From a virus: a stretch of DNA of 64,000 bases. Both the position numbers and the translations under genes were made by a program. Under the pieces are notes generated by a model. That model had not been told where the DNA came from, did no database searches, and saw nothing but the letters and a program-made list of their open reading frames with translations. Shown here in pieces: positions 8,364 through 15,989 of the stretch. The number at the start of each line of letters is the position of its first letter. Positions within the stretch are counted from its first letter, which is position 1. Where the stretch lies: positions 101,634 through 165,633 of IMG/VR virus record IMGVR_UViG_3300043823_000198. One strand, written 5' to 3'.

Positions 8364-8575
8364 TCAAACTTGAACTTGAAATTAATGAAGTAAATATGAT
8401 TCTTGCAGTTTTGGGTAAACATCCATTCGAGGAAGTTGTTGCTCTAGTAAGCAAAATCAAAACTCAGGGCGACCCACAAGCGCAAGCCATCGCTGATGCT
8501 GCAGCTGCTGCTCAGGCACCACAAGCACCTGCTGATCAAGCTGCTCAGGCACCACAAGCACCTGCTGCTCAATAA
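8360..8575 (+). CDS. Small protein downstream of regA with an Ala/Gln/Pro tail
   Basis: The 71-residue protein starts at the ATG overlapping the regA stop. The N-terminus (LELEINEVNMILAVLGKHPF) resembles a small conserved protein found in this place in other T4-like phages. The tail contains an 11-residue repeat made by a 28-bp direct repeat (8507-8534 and 8540-8567). Function unknown. Confidence 0.7.
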   Translation: MIKLELEINEVNMILAVLGKHPFEEVVALVSKIKTQGDPQAQAIADAAAAAQAPQAPADQAAQAPQAPAAQ

Positions 8576-8586
8576 AGGAAACTAGA

Positions 8587-8781
8587 ATGACAGATTCAGT
8601 AGTAATACTTCCAGTAACAGAACCTAAAACAGTAGAACAACCCGACGTTGATTCTATAAAAAAACAACTAGAAGCTAACGCTGCGACAGAACTCTCTACG
8701 CACCAAGCTAAAGTAGAAACTGATCGTATTGCTGCTCTTGCTGACTCTGCTACTAAGTTTCCTGAGTATCATAAACAGTAA
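8587..8781 (+). CDS. Unknown acidic small protein
   Basis: The 64-residue protein has an AAAGGAAACTAG ribosome site just upstream and a likely helix (about residues 20-55). No family is recognised. A 145-base structured non-coding stretch follows. Confidence 0.55.
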   Translation: MTDSVVILPVTEPKTVEQPDVDSIKKQLEANAATELSTHQAKVETDRIAALADSATKFPEYHKQ

Positions 8782-8799
8782 AAAGAATTCATCTTAGGA

Positions 8800-8888
8800 C
8801 CGCTAAGTACGAATCGTTGGTAAAGCGGATGTGACGTACGACATCGCTGGAACTCGTAACCAGTATTAACTGTCTCGCCTTCGGGGAG
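8800..8888 (+). other. Structured leader with three hairpins before hsp20
   Basis: CCGCT (8800-8804) pairs with AGCGG (8824-8828), CTGG (8847-8850) with CCAG (8860-8863), and C8874-C8879 with G84-G88 around a stable TTCG tetraloop (8880-8883) with one bulged G. No frame of note crosses it. It may be a regulatory leader or small RNA for the heat-shock gene, by inference. Confidence 0.45.
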
Positions 8889-8926
8889 ATAATTTATATT
8901 AAACTCGCTTAATAGGAGAAAACAAA

Positions 8927-9415
8927 ATGACAAAATCATTCATTCCAACATTTTTTAGTCAAGATTTATTCAAAGACTTCGATAAAGTATTCGTAGGATT
9001 TGATGACAATTTCAAACGCATGCAGCAATTGCATGATGATCTGACTAAAGACATCCCAAACTATCCACCATTTAATGTTCGTAAGAACGGAAACACATAC
9101 ACGATCGAGATCGCTGTAGCTGGTTTCGCTCAAAACGAAATTGATATTACAATTGATGGTGGTAAATTAATTGTTAAGGGTAACTCTTCTTCGACAGAAC
9201 CAGAAGACAACTTTTTATTCAAGGGTATTGCTAATCGTGCGTTTACTCGCGCATGGGCTATCGGTGATACTTATGAAGTTAAAGACGCAGAAATTTTCAA
9301 TGGTATTTTAAAAATTGCTCTTGATAAATTGGTTCCTGAAACACCAAAAGCAAAAAAAGTGCCAGTCAAAAATGGTAACGAAAAACAATATTTGACTGAG
9401 GAAAATTCTTTATGA
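8927..9415 (+). CDS. Small heat-shock protein, Hsp20/alpha-crystallin family
   Basis: The 162-residue protein has an alpha-crystallin core from about residue 45, with PPFNVRKNGNTYTIEIAVAG, INDITIDGGKLIVKG-like strands and the start of the domain typical of IbpA. Hsp20 genes are widespread in T4-like aquatic phages and probably help virion assembly or protect phage proteins. An AGGAG ribosome site precedes the ATG. The stop overlaps the next ATG. Confidence 0.88.
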   Translation: MTKSFIPTFFSQDLFKDFDKVFVGFDDNFKRMQQLHDDLTKDIPNYPPFNVRKNGNTYTIEIAVAGFAQNEIDITIDGGKLIVKGNSSSTEPEDNFLFKGIANRAFTRAWAIGDTYEVKDAEIFNGILKIALDKLVPETPKAKKVPVKNGNEKQYLTEENSL

Positions 9416-9519
9416 AAGCACTAAATGCATTAAAGAGATTTTTAATTACTATGGGCGAAGCTGTTATTGAAGCCAGAAAGGCTCGAGCATCAGCTATCGT
9501 TAAAGGTATCGGAAGATGA
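9412..9519 (+). CDS. Small basic protein (35 aa)
   Basis: The frame begins with ATG overlapping the hsp20 stop (ATGA) and ends overlapping the next ATG. The product is an amphipathic basic peptide. Perfect overlap spacing on both sides supports it as a real gene; function unknown. Confidence 0.55.
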   Translation: MKALNALKRFLITMGEAVIEARKARASAIVKGIGR

Positions 9520-9671
9520 TCTTATTTAATTTAATAACAAGATTATTTACTTTACCTTCTGAACAAACGACCCTTGAAAATTTTATTACCAGTAAACGCC
9601 CAACAAATGGCGCAGAAGTTGATCATTGGATACGTTATTACTACGATAATAAGTCGAGGATTTTATTATGA
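9516..9671 (+). CDS. Small unknown protein (51 aa)
   Basis: This 51-residue frame overlaps its neighbours by ATGA at both ends. It has a hydrophobic N-terminus (LFNLITRLFTL) and a polar rest. Function unknown. Confidence 0.55.
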   Translation: MILFNLITRLFTLPSEQTTLENFITSKRPTNGAEVDHWIRYYYDNKSRILL

Positions 9672-9754
9672 ACCAATGGATACCTATGACTGATGATGAT
9701 TGGGATTGGGTTAATGGTAAAGTGCCAGCTAACCCAAATAACAAAACAAAGTGA
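9668..9754 (+). CDS. Small unknown protein (28 aa)
   Basis: A 28-residue acidic, Trp-rich frame (DDDWDWVNG) starts in the overlap with the previous stop and ends 7 bases before the rubrerythrin ATG. Support comes mainly from spacing. Confidence 0.4.
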   Translation: MNQWIPMTDDDWDWVNGKVPANPNNKTK

Positions 9755-9761
9755 GAACAAT

Positions 9762-10211
9762 ATGTCTGTAACATTAAAAAATCTTGAGAGTGCATTGGCT
9801 GGCGAATCAATGGCTCATATCAAATATCGATATTTCGCTAAACTTGCACGTGCTGAAGGATATGAAGAAGTTGCTCAACACTTTGAACACACAGCTGATC
9901 AAGAAATATTACATGCTTGGGGTCATCTAGAATTGCTAATCGGTAAGCCATCTACTAAAGAATGTCTAGAGAAAGCAATTGAAGGTGAAACATATGAGTA
10001 TACTCATATGTATCCACAAATGGAAGCTGAAGCAAGAGGTGAAGGACTGTTAGAAGCTGCTTCTGAGGCTGCAGAACAAATCGCAGAATCTAAAGAGCAT
10101 GCTGAGCAATTTAAAGAAATTCTTGCTAAAGCACAAAAGCGTTTCAATGCTCTTAAGAAAGTTGAACAACGTCATGCTGATGCATATAAACAAGTAAAGG
10201 ATACATTATGA
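9762..10211 (+). CDS. Rubrerythrin-type diiron protein
   Basis: The 149-residue protein is a four-helix ferritin-like domain. Ligand motifs include ESMAHIKYRYFA near the N-terminus, QHFEHTADQEILHAWGH and a second-half EARGEGLLEAASEAAEQIAE-like helix. Rubrerythrins reduce peroxide. The usual C-terminal rubredoxin domain is absent, but the next gene encodes it separately. The ATG at 9762 gives the standard start MSVTLKNL. Confidence 0.85.
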   Translation: MSVTLKNLESALAGESMAHIKYRYFAKLARAEGYEEVAQHFEHTADQEILHAWGHLELLIGKPSTKECLEKAIEGETYEYTHMYPQMEAEARGEGLLEAASEAAEQIAESKEHAEQFKEILAKAQKRFNALKKVEQRHADAYKQVKDTL

Positions 10212-10339
10212 TCGAACATATATGTGTAGTATGTGGACATGTCCACGATGAAGAACTTGAAGGTAAATGGGAAGAACTTCCAGAAACATTTACTTGTCCA
10301 GAGTGTGGTGTGGGTAAAGAGGACTACGAAGTAATCTAA
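10208..10339 (+). CDS. Rubredoxin-like iron protein (43 aa)
   Basis: This short frame overlaps the rubrerythrin stop by ATGA. It has two knuckles, CVVCG and CPECG, followed by GKEDY, the arrangement that holds a single Fe(SCys)4 in rubredoxin. It most likely donates electrons to the adjacent rubrerythrin, acting as its split-off domain. Confidence 0.82.
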   Translation: MIEHICVVCGHVHDEELEGKWEELPETFTCPECGVGKEDYEVI

Positions 10340-10372
10340 CAGATATTGGGGAGTAAAATCCCTAAATATCTG
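10340..10372 (+). other. Long hairpin abutting a start codon
   Basis: CAGATATT (10340-10347) pairs with AATATCTG (10365-10372), and GGG (10348-10350) pairs with CCC (10360-10362), with a two-base bulge. There is no T-tract. It begins one base after the rubredoxin stop and ends one base before an ATG at 10374, so it may separate the two genes or control translation. Confidence 0.55.
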
Positions 10373-10373
10373 T

Positions 10374-10577
10374 ATGAAAGCACGATTATCACCACATCTT
10401 ATCTCTTTCTTTCTCGTTCGCAGAGGAAATTGGTATCTAAAAGTATCTGTCTATAAAAATAGGCAGATACTTGTTTTGCTTCAGCATGCATATGATATGG
10501 ATAACATTGTTATACAATACTTCCATGACCAAAACAAAGCAGCAGAATTTATTGAACACATTATAGAGGAAGTATAA
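10374..10577 (+). CDS. Unknown small protein
   Basis: The 67-residue basic protein contains WYLKVSVYKN, QILVLLQHAYDM and a C-terminal helix. The ATG lies immediately after a hairpin and has no evident ribosome site, so the start is uncertain. Family not recognised. Confidence 0.5.
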   Translation: MKARLSPHLISFFLVRRGNWYLKVSVYKNRQILVLLQHAYDMDNIVIQYFHDQNKAAEFIEHIIEEV

Positions 10578-10578
10578 A

Positions 10579-10863
10579 ATGATTAAAGTATTTAAACTCG
10601 TGAATGGTGAAGAACTCATTTCCAATGCAACTGGCAATGGTGGAAACGCATACGTTCTAAAAGATCCAGCGGCAATCGTAATCCAGCAAACCCAAAAGGG
10701 TGTTGGCGTTGCGTTGGCTCCATATATGCCATATGCCAACAGTGAGATTACTTTGTACCTTACAGCCATTGTTTCTGAGTCAACCCCCAATGTGGACATG
10801 GAAAACGAATACAACCGAATTTTTGGCTCTGGCATAGAGATTGTTTCATCTATACAGCGATGA
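10579..10863 (+). CDS. Small Sm-like/beta-barrel phage protein
   Basis: The 94-residue protein begins MIKVFKLVNGEELI, followed by strands and a proline segment, a pattern seen in small conserved proteins of T4-like phages thought to have an Lsm-like barrel. This assignment is an inference. GAGGAAG lies upstream. The gene is followed by a terminator and a new promoter. Confidence 0.6.
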   Translation: MIKVFKLVNGEELISNATGNGGNAYVLKDPAAIVIQQTQKGVGVALAPYMPYANSEITLYLTAIVSESTPNVDMENEYNRIFGSGIEIVSSIQR

Positions 10864-10931
10864 GGCTCCAAAGTCCTCCAAAAGGCTTACAAAGGTAATA
10901 AAAAAGGTTTACTTTTCAATGACTTACGAAT

Positions 10932-10958
10932 AACCCTACTTTTTAGTAGGGTTTTCAT
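10932..10958 (+). terminator. Rho-independent terminator (cassette copy 2)
   Basis: AACCCTACT (10932-10940) pairs perfectly with AGTAGGGTT (10945-10953) around TTTT, followed by a short T-rich run. It closes the preceding unit and sits 14 bases before the next -35 box. Confidence 0.85.
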
Positions 10959-10966
10959 CATTTTAC

Positions 10967-10994
10967 TTGACATTTACCTTCATAAGAGTATAAT
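10967..10994 (+). promoter_or_regulatory. Sigma70-type promoter (cassette copy 2)
   Basis: TTGACA (10967-10972) and TATAAT (10989-10994) are separated by 16 bases, with the extended TTGACATTTA. It drives the genes from 11020. Confidence 0.88.
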
Positions 10995-11019
10995 TACTCT
11001 ATTGATTGAAAGGATACAA

Positions 11020-11217
11020 ATGTTATATAAGTCTAAAGCTGAACTTCGTGCTGAAACTGAAAAACAAATTGCTTTGTTTTTGAAGAAAGGTGGTTCCATT
11101 GAAATTGTAAAACCTCGCAAAGCTCCACGTTCTAAGATGGTTGCTAGATCAACAAGAGTTGCATCCACTGGCACCTCTGGTTTCGCTGTTGGTTTCCCTA
11201 GAAAATCATTTGTTTAA
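11020..11217 (+). CDS. Small basic protein
   Basis: The 65-residue protein has a helix (residues 4-22) and a very basic middle with KPRKAPRSK. AAAGGA lies 5-10 bases before the ATG at 11020. First gene after a strong promoter; such genes often encode early takeover or DNA-binding factors, but no family is recognised. Confidence 0.65.
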   Translation: MLYKSKAELRAETEKQIALFLKKGGSIEIVKPRKAPRSKMVARSTRVASTGTSGFAVGFPRKSFV

Positions 11218-11229
11218 TAGGAGTTAATT

Positions 11230-11694
11230 ATGGGTTTGGATATGTACCTGTCGGGTAAACGTCATATGAGCAAGTATTTTGATAAAGAAGACTCTGTTCG
11301 TATCAAGAAAGTCAATGAAGCATTTGGTATCGATGGTATCGAAGATGAGGATTATGCAGCTCAAGAGGTCACTTTCCGACTTGGTTACTGGCGTAAGGCA
11401 AACCAGATTCACAAGTGGTTCGTTGACAAGTGCCAAAATGGAGTCGATGAATGTCAGGAAACATTTATTACTCGCGACCAATTGCTTGACCTACAGAATA
11501 CCTGCAAGCAAGTTCTTGCGGATATTAGTAAGGCTGATGAATTGTTACCAACTGGAAGTGGTTTCTTCTTTGGCTCAACGGATTATGATGAATGGTACAT
11601 GCAAGATCTTGAGTATACCGTTGAGCGAATCCAAAAGATTCTCGATGATGAGGCTCTTAAACGATGTGATTTTTACTATCAAGCGAGTTGGTAA
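11230..11694 (+). CDS. Conserved phage protein of unknown function (MGLDMY type)
   Basis: The 154-residue protein starts MGLDMYLSGKRHMSKYF and contains LGYWRKANQIHKWFV and a C-terminal FYYQASW. These are signatures of a small family common in phages and bacteria with no known role. AGGAG precedes the ATG. Its stop overlaps the next ATG by one base. Confidence 0.75.
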   Translation: MGLDMYLSGKRHMSKYFDKEDSVRIKKVNEAFGIDGIEDEDYAAQEVTFRLGYWRKANQIHKWFVDKCQNGVDECQETFITRDQLLDLQNTCKQVLADISKADELLPTGSGFFFGSTDYDEWYMQDLEYTVERIQKILDDEALKRCDFYYQASW

Positions 11695-11882
11695 TGAGAG
11701 CTTTTCAAGAGACAACTAAGGACTGGGTTGGTGATGTTGCTAACCATATATACTACCTTACGGACAATAAGGAGTATATGGTTGCGTTCTATAACGTCAA
11801 CACAAAAGAGATAAAGAAGTTTATCAAACCAATCCGATTTGACATGAGACACAGAACATTTAAGGAACTGAAACACAAATGA
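11694..11882 (+). CDS. Small unknown protein
   Basis: The 62-residue basic frame runs from the ATG overlapping the previous stop to an ATGA overlap with the ligase. It contains WVGDVANHIYYL. An upstream TTG at 11688 is a less likely start. Function unknown. Confidence 0.6.
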   Translation: MRAFQETTKDWVGDVANHIYYLTDNKEYMVAFYNVNTKEIKKFIKPIRFDMRHRTFKELKHK

Positions 11883-13186
11883 ATATCGATGCTTTTTTGA
11901 CCTCTCTTGCTTCGAATGCCTCACGTAACTTTAAGAAAGAACAGTTACAGGACAACGCTGACAATGAAATTCTGCGTAACGTAGTTCGGTTGGCTCTTGA
12001 TCCATTTACTCAATTTTATATTCGTAAGATTCCAACCTATACACCTAATAAGGGTAAAGGTATTGATCTTTCGTTTGCTTTGGACTCTTTATATGACCTT
12101 TCTTCTCGTCAGGTAACTGGTAATGCTGGTATTGCACATTTAAAAGGTATGTTAGAAGCATTGAATGAATCAGACGCAAAGGTAATTGAGAGAATCATTC
12201 AGAAAGATCTTAAGTGTGGTGTTCAGGCATCAACTGCCAATGACGTTTGGATGGGATTGATTCATGAGTACCCATGTATGCTATGTTCTCCTTTTGAACA
12301 GAAGCTGGTTGATAAGATTCCTTACCCAGCCTACGCACAAATGAAGATGGATGGTATGCGATTCAACGCAATTGTTCGTGATGGTCAGGTTGAATTTCGC
12401 AGTCGTAACGGTAAAGAGATTAACCTACTTGGACATCTTGAGAAAGAGTTTGCCGCATTGGCTGGTGACACTGATTGTGTATTTGACGGAGAGTTGTTGG
12501 TAATGTTTGAAGACGACCATCAATTTGCTGATCGTCAGACTGGTAACGGAATTCTAAACAAAGCCAACAAGGGAACTATCAGCGAAGCAGAAGCCAAGTT
12601 GGTTCATGCATCAGTATGGGACATGATTCCCTACATGTACTTTGTTGACGGATATTGTCCAACTCCATACTCTCAGCGTTTCTCAAAACTTGAGAAGTTG
12701 GTAACTGGTCAGAAGGCAAAAGACAAACGTATCTGGGCTGTTACGTCAACCATTGTTCAATCCTTCGACGAGGCGCAAGCAATCTTTGAAGAATACTTGA
12801 GTCTTGGTTACGAAGGCATCATCCTCAAGGATGGTTCTGGTTGCTGGGAAGACAAACGTGCCAAACACCAGATTAAATTCAAGGGCGAACTTGAATGTGA
12901 CCTGAAAATTGTTGATGTTGAAGAGGGTAACGGTAAGGCTGCAGGATCTCTTGGTGCAATTATTTGTGAATCTTCAGATGGTGTTGTAAAGGTTCGAGTT
13001 GGGTCAGGGTTCAGTGATTCTCAACGCAAAGCATACTGGTCTGAAAATATAGTTGACAAAATTGTGGCAGTTAAGTATAATAGTCGAATCAAGAATAAAC
13101 TTGGTGAGAACAGCCTGTTCCTTCCTGTGTTTATTGAACTTCGAGAAGATAAAGAAGTAGCAGATGCTTCTAAGATTATTAAATAA
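11879..13186 (+). CDS. 30: ATP-dependent DNA ligase, T4 gp30 type
   Basis: The 435-residue protein carries the adenylation motif KMDG (lysine 156), a downstream FDGELL motif, NGILNKANKGTIS as in T4 ligase, YEGIILKDG (motif IV) and QIKFKGE (motif V). It seals nicks during replication and recombination. T4 ligase has 487 residues; this one is somewhat shorter. It overlaps its upstream neighbour by four bases. Confidence 0.93.
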   Translation: MNIDAFLTSLASNASRNFKKEQLQDNADNEILRNVVRLALDPFTQFYIRKIPTYTPNKGKGIDLSFALDSLYDLSSRQVTGNAGIAHLKGMLEALNESDAKVIERIIQKDLKCGVQASTANDVWMGLIHEYPCMLCSPFEQKLVDKIPYPAYAQMKMDGMRFNAIVRDGQVEFRSRNGKEINLLGHLEKEFAALAGDTDCVFDGELLVMFEDDHQFADRQTGNGILNKANKGTISEAEAKLVHASVWDMIPYMYFVDGYCPTPYSQRFSKLEKLVTGQKAKDKRIWAVTSTIVQSFDEAQAIFEEYLSLGYEGIILKDGSGCWEDKRAKHQIKFKGELECDLKIVDVEEGNGKAAGSLGAIICESSDGVVKVRVGSGFSDSQRKAYWSENIVDKIVAVKYNSRIKNKLGENSLFLPVFIELREDKEVADASKIIK

Positions 13187-13195
13187 GGATTTATT

Positions 13196-13867
13196 ATGCC
13201 GAATTATTGTGATAACAATTTAAGACTGAAACATTCAGATCAATCAAAAATTGATTCATTAGAGAAGATGCTTTCTTCTGACAATCAAGAGTTATTTAAT
13301 TATCTAAGACCAAATCCCAATGGAGATTGGAATTATGACTGGTCAATTAATAATTGGGGTTCAAAGTGGGATGCTTCTATAATTGATTGGGATAGAAATG
13401 ATAATGAAATTTGGATTTCGTTTGAATCTGCATGGTCTCCACCAACAAAGTTATACGACTTTCTAACTGAGAATGGTTGGGAAGTTGATGCAATTTATTA
13501 TGAACCTGGAATGGGATATGGTGGAATTTATTTAAATGGTAATGATGATTATTATGAATTTGATATGACCAATCGTGAAGACATTGAAAGTTTACCATTA
13601 GATTTGATTGAATATGGTGATCTTTTAAATAAGTTTGATGAATATGAGATTGATCGTCTCGAGGAAGAATGGGTAGATGCCGAACGAACAGAATGGTACC
13701 CGATGAATATTTCTCCTGTTCGTGATGGGTATTATGAACTTAATGTAAAGGGATATGAGGATAAACTCTTTGTTCACTTTGCCAAGTTTGTTAATGGTGA
13801 ATGGGACTGGTGGAATCTAGACAGTGTTATTGAATGGCGTGGATTAACGAAAGATTATACGATATGA
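13196..13867 (+). CDS. YubB/Api92-like ferredoxin-fold protein
   Basis: The 223-residue protein begins MPNYCDNNLRL and has NWGSKWDA followed by a segment with FESAWSPP, typical of the YubB/Api92 (DUF1281-like) ferredoxin-like family in phages and plasmids. It is very acidic and rich in Trp, Tyr and Asn. The role is unknown. Its stop overlaps the next gene by ATGA. Confidence 0.75.
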   Translation: MPNYCDNNLRLKHSDQSKIDSLEKMLSSDNQELFNYLRPNPNGDWNYDWSINNWGSKWDASIIDWDRNDNEIWISFESAWSPPTKLYDFLTENGWEVDAIYYEPGMGYGGIYLNGNDDYYEFDMTNREDIESLPLDLIEYGDLLNKFDEYEIDRLEEEWVDAERTEWYPMNISPVRDGYYELNVKGYEDKLFVHFAKFVNGEWDWWNLDSVIEWRGLTKDYTI

Positions 13868-14088
13868 TACTAGAAAGCATACTAATTAAGAAACGATTCT
13901 TTGATGCGAAGTCAGAAGCTGACGTCAATGAGTTTAAGAAATTTGTTGAATCACATTCATGGGGTGGTAAGCCATGCCCATTTTTCTTGGAGTTTCCATA
14001 TCTGACAATTCCAGATATGATTAAAGACAAGATTATACATAATGCGCTCGGTTTAGAATTTGACAAATTCCATCACATTGGAGTGTAA
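13864..14088 (+). CDS. Unknown small protein
   Basis: The 74-residue protein starts at the ATG overlapping the previous stop and contains HSWGGKPCPFFLEFPYLTIPDMIKDK in its middle region, split here by the reading of short motifs HSWGGK and PFFLEFPYL. It ends directly before the next ATG. Family not recognised. Confidence 0.6.
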   Translation: MILESILIKKRFFDAKSEADVNEFKKFVESHSWGGKPCPFFLEFPYLTIPDMIKDKIIHNALGLEFDKFHHIGV

Positions 14089-14520
14089 ATGAAAATAGTT
14101 ATTAATAATTGTTTCGGTGGTTTTTCTCTATCATCAGAAGGTATAAAGAGATACTGCGAACTTAAGGGTATACCACATTGGATTGAAATTGATACACAAT
14201 TCAAGTCAATGGAATTATATACTGTTTTTACAGTTCCAAAAGAAGAGCGTATTCCTGAGAAAAGAGGTGAAGATTTTTACAGCATGAATACTCAAGATCG
14301 TATTGAATATAACAAAGCATATTCTAAACAGATATTGGATCATCATGATATTCCTAGAGACGATGCAGCGTTGGTTCAATTAGTTGAAGAAGATTCTGTA
14401 AAATACTCTGGTATGCATGCTGAACTTAAAGTTGTAGAAATACCTGATGGTATTAAATGGATTATTGAAGAATATGATGGCAACGAACATGTTGCTGAAG
14501 AACATAGGGTTTGGTACTAA
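14089..14520 (+). CDS. Conserved phage protein of unknown function
   Basis: The 143-residue protein starts KIVINNCFGGFSLS, a signature of a small family found in many phages, and ends with an acidic region containing WIIEEYDG. Its function is unknown. It starts immediately after the previous stop codon. Confidence 0.7.
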   Translation: MKIVINNCFGGFSLSSEGIKRYCELKGIPHWIEIDTQFKSMELYTVFTVPKEERIPEKRGEDFYSMNTQDRIEYNKAYSKQILDHHDIPRDDAALVQLVEEDSVKYSGMHAELKVVEIPDGIKWIIEEYDGNEHVAEEHRVWY

Positions 14521-14575
14521 TTTCAATTGCACAGAATGTGTAACTTACACTATACAAACAAATGATTGGTGCATT

Positions 14576-15112
14576 ATGAACGAAGACAACTATGAAGTTT
14601 TCTCAAAACACATGAAGGAAAAGTATCCTCGCTATTGTGGTGAGGGTAAACACTTCGGTGGGTTTGCGGTTGGATCAGGATGGTATCCTATCCTAGAAGC
14701 TCTGATTGGGCAAATTGATTCCTATACTAAATGGCGTCGCCGCATGCGTGCCGAAGATCTACGTAACCAACGTCTGGCTCGTAAGGGTCGAGATGCGGTT
14801 GTTGACAAAATCACTAATGGTCGTGGAGTATCATACTCATGGGAAGAAGAACGTATCAATAAGATTATGGTCGGTGCAGATATTACACCACGTGTAGATT
14901 ATATTCACATTGAACAAATCAAAGAGAAGTTCGGTGGTCTACGATTCTATTATTCTGGTGGCGATGACACGATTGGTGGTATGGTAACTATGGCTGAGGT
15001 ATGGGCTTCACAATCATGCGAAACCTGCGGTAACAGAGGTAAGAGTCGTAATGGTGGATGGATTCGTACTCTTTGCGATCAACATGAAGAAGAAAGAAGG
15101 GTAAATCAATGA
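14576..15112 (+). CDS. Conserved phage protein with a C-terminal Cys pair
   Basis: I place the start at 14576 (178 residues), because the upstream part of the open frame lies over the previous gene. It contains GFAVGSGWYPILEAL, KEKFGGLRFYYSGG and CETCGNRGKSR with a further Cys in TLCDQH, a likely zinc site. This combination recurs in phage proteins of unknown role. No strong ribosome site is visible. Confidence 0.65.
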   Translation: MNEDNYEVFSKHMKEKYPRYCGEGKHFGGFAVGSGWYPILEALIGQIDSYTKWRRRMRAEDLRNQRLARKGRDAVVDKITNGRGVSYSWEEERINKIMVGADITPRVDYIHIEQIKEKFGGLRFYYSGGDDTIGGMVTMAEVWASQSCETCGNRGKSRNGGWIRTLCDQHEEERRVNQ

Positions 15113-15420
15113 AAAAGTATGTTATGGTTGAGGCGATTTCACAATTTCGCCAACGATATGTAATTGAAGTGCCTGATGACCATGATAAAGGAGACTTCCC
15201 ATGTTCTTCTATTGAGTGGGCTGAAGATACTGTTACGATGGAACAGATGACAGAGTTTTCTCAGAAATGGCTCGGTGAAACTATTATTGGATCTCGTGAA
15301 GTTACAAAGGAAGAAATCCTGCGTATATGTGATGAAGATAATGAATATTGTAAATCTTGGACAGATGATCATAAATTTGATACGTTCGTTACTCCAATTG
15401 GATATGAAAGAGAACTATAA
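15109..15420 (+). CDS. Unknown acidic protein
   Basis: The 103-residue protein overlaps its upstream neighbour by ATGA and the exonuclease gene by one base. It begins with a strand-rich region (YVMVEAISQFRQRYVIEVPDD). Family not recognised. Confidence 0.6.
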   Translation: MKKYVMVEAISQFRQRYVIEVPDDHDKGDFPCSSIEWAEDTVTMEQMTEFSQKWLGETIIGSREVTKEEILRICDEDNEYCKSWTDDHKFDTFVTPIGYEREL

Positions 15421-15989
15421 TGTTTATCTTTGATGTAGAAACTCTTGGTGTTGAATCTACTTCAGTTGTTCTATCAGCTGCATTGATTCACTTTGACCCA
15501 GAGAAACAACCAACATATCAAGATCTACTTGATTCTGCTTTGTTTGTTAAGTTTGATTCCAAGGATCAAATCCAAAGACTCAAGCGTATTATTGATAAGG
15601 ACACTCTAGAGTGGTGGTCTAAGCAGCATGAGTATACTCGTAAAGTTTCTTTCGATGTAGACGAACACGACGTAAGTGCTGAAGCTGGTATTAAACTATT
15701 GCATGAATACATGAAAAAGTTTCCAAAGGCTCATGGTCAAACTATGTGGGCACGTGGTTCTCTTGACCAGTTGGTGATCGATTCGCTGTGTAAAAAAGTT
15801 GACATGGAACCAATTACGAACTATAATATGTGGAGGGACGTTAGAACTGCCGTTGATATTTTGTGCGGAACTACTAACGGATATTGTGAAGTCGATCACC
15901 CAAACTTCGACAGAGCTGCAGTTATTAAACACCACCCTGTTCATGACTGTGCCCTTGATGCGATGATGTTAATGTACGGAAAAACTTAA
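15420..15989 (+). CDS. dexA: DnaQ-like 3'-5' exonuclease, DexA type
   Basis: The 189-residue protein has the exonuclease motif FDVETLG at the N-terminus, DTLEWWSKQ, WARGSLD, RDVRTAVD and the HxxxD motif in HHPVHDCALDAMML. All have counterparts in T4 exonuclease A (DexA, 227 residues). It degrades single-stranded DNA. It overlaps the polymerase gene by one base. Confidence 0.85.
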   Translation: MFIFDVETLGVESTSVVLSAALIHFDPEKQPTYQDLLDSALFVKFDSKDQIQRLKRIIDKDTLEWWSKQHEYTRKVSFDVDEHDVSAEAGIKLLHEYMKKFPKAHGQTMWARGSLDQLVIDSLCKKVDMEPITNYNMWRDVRTAVDILCGTTNGYCEVDHPNFDRAAVIKHHPVHDCALDAMMLMYGKT

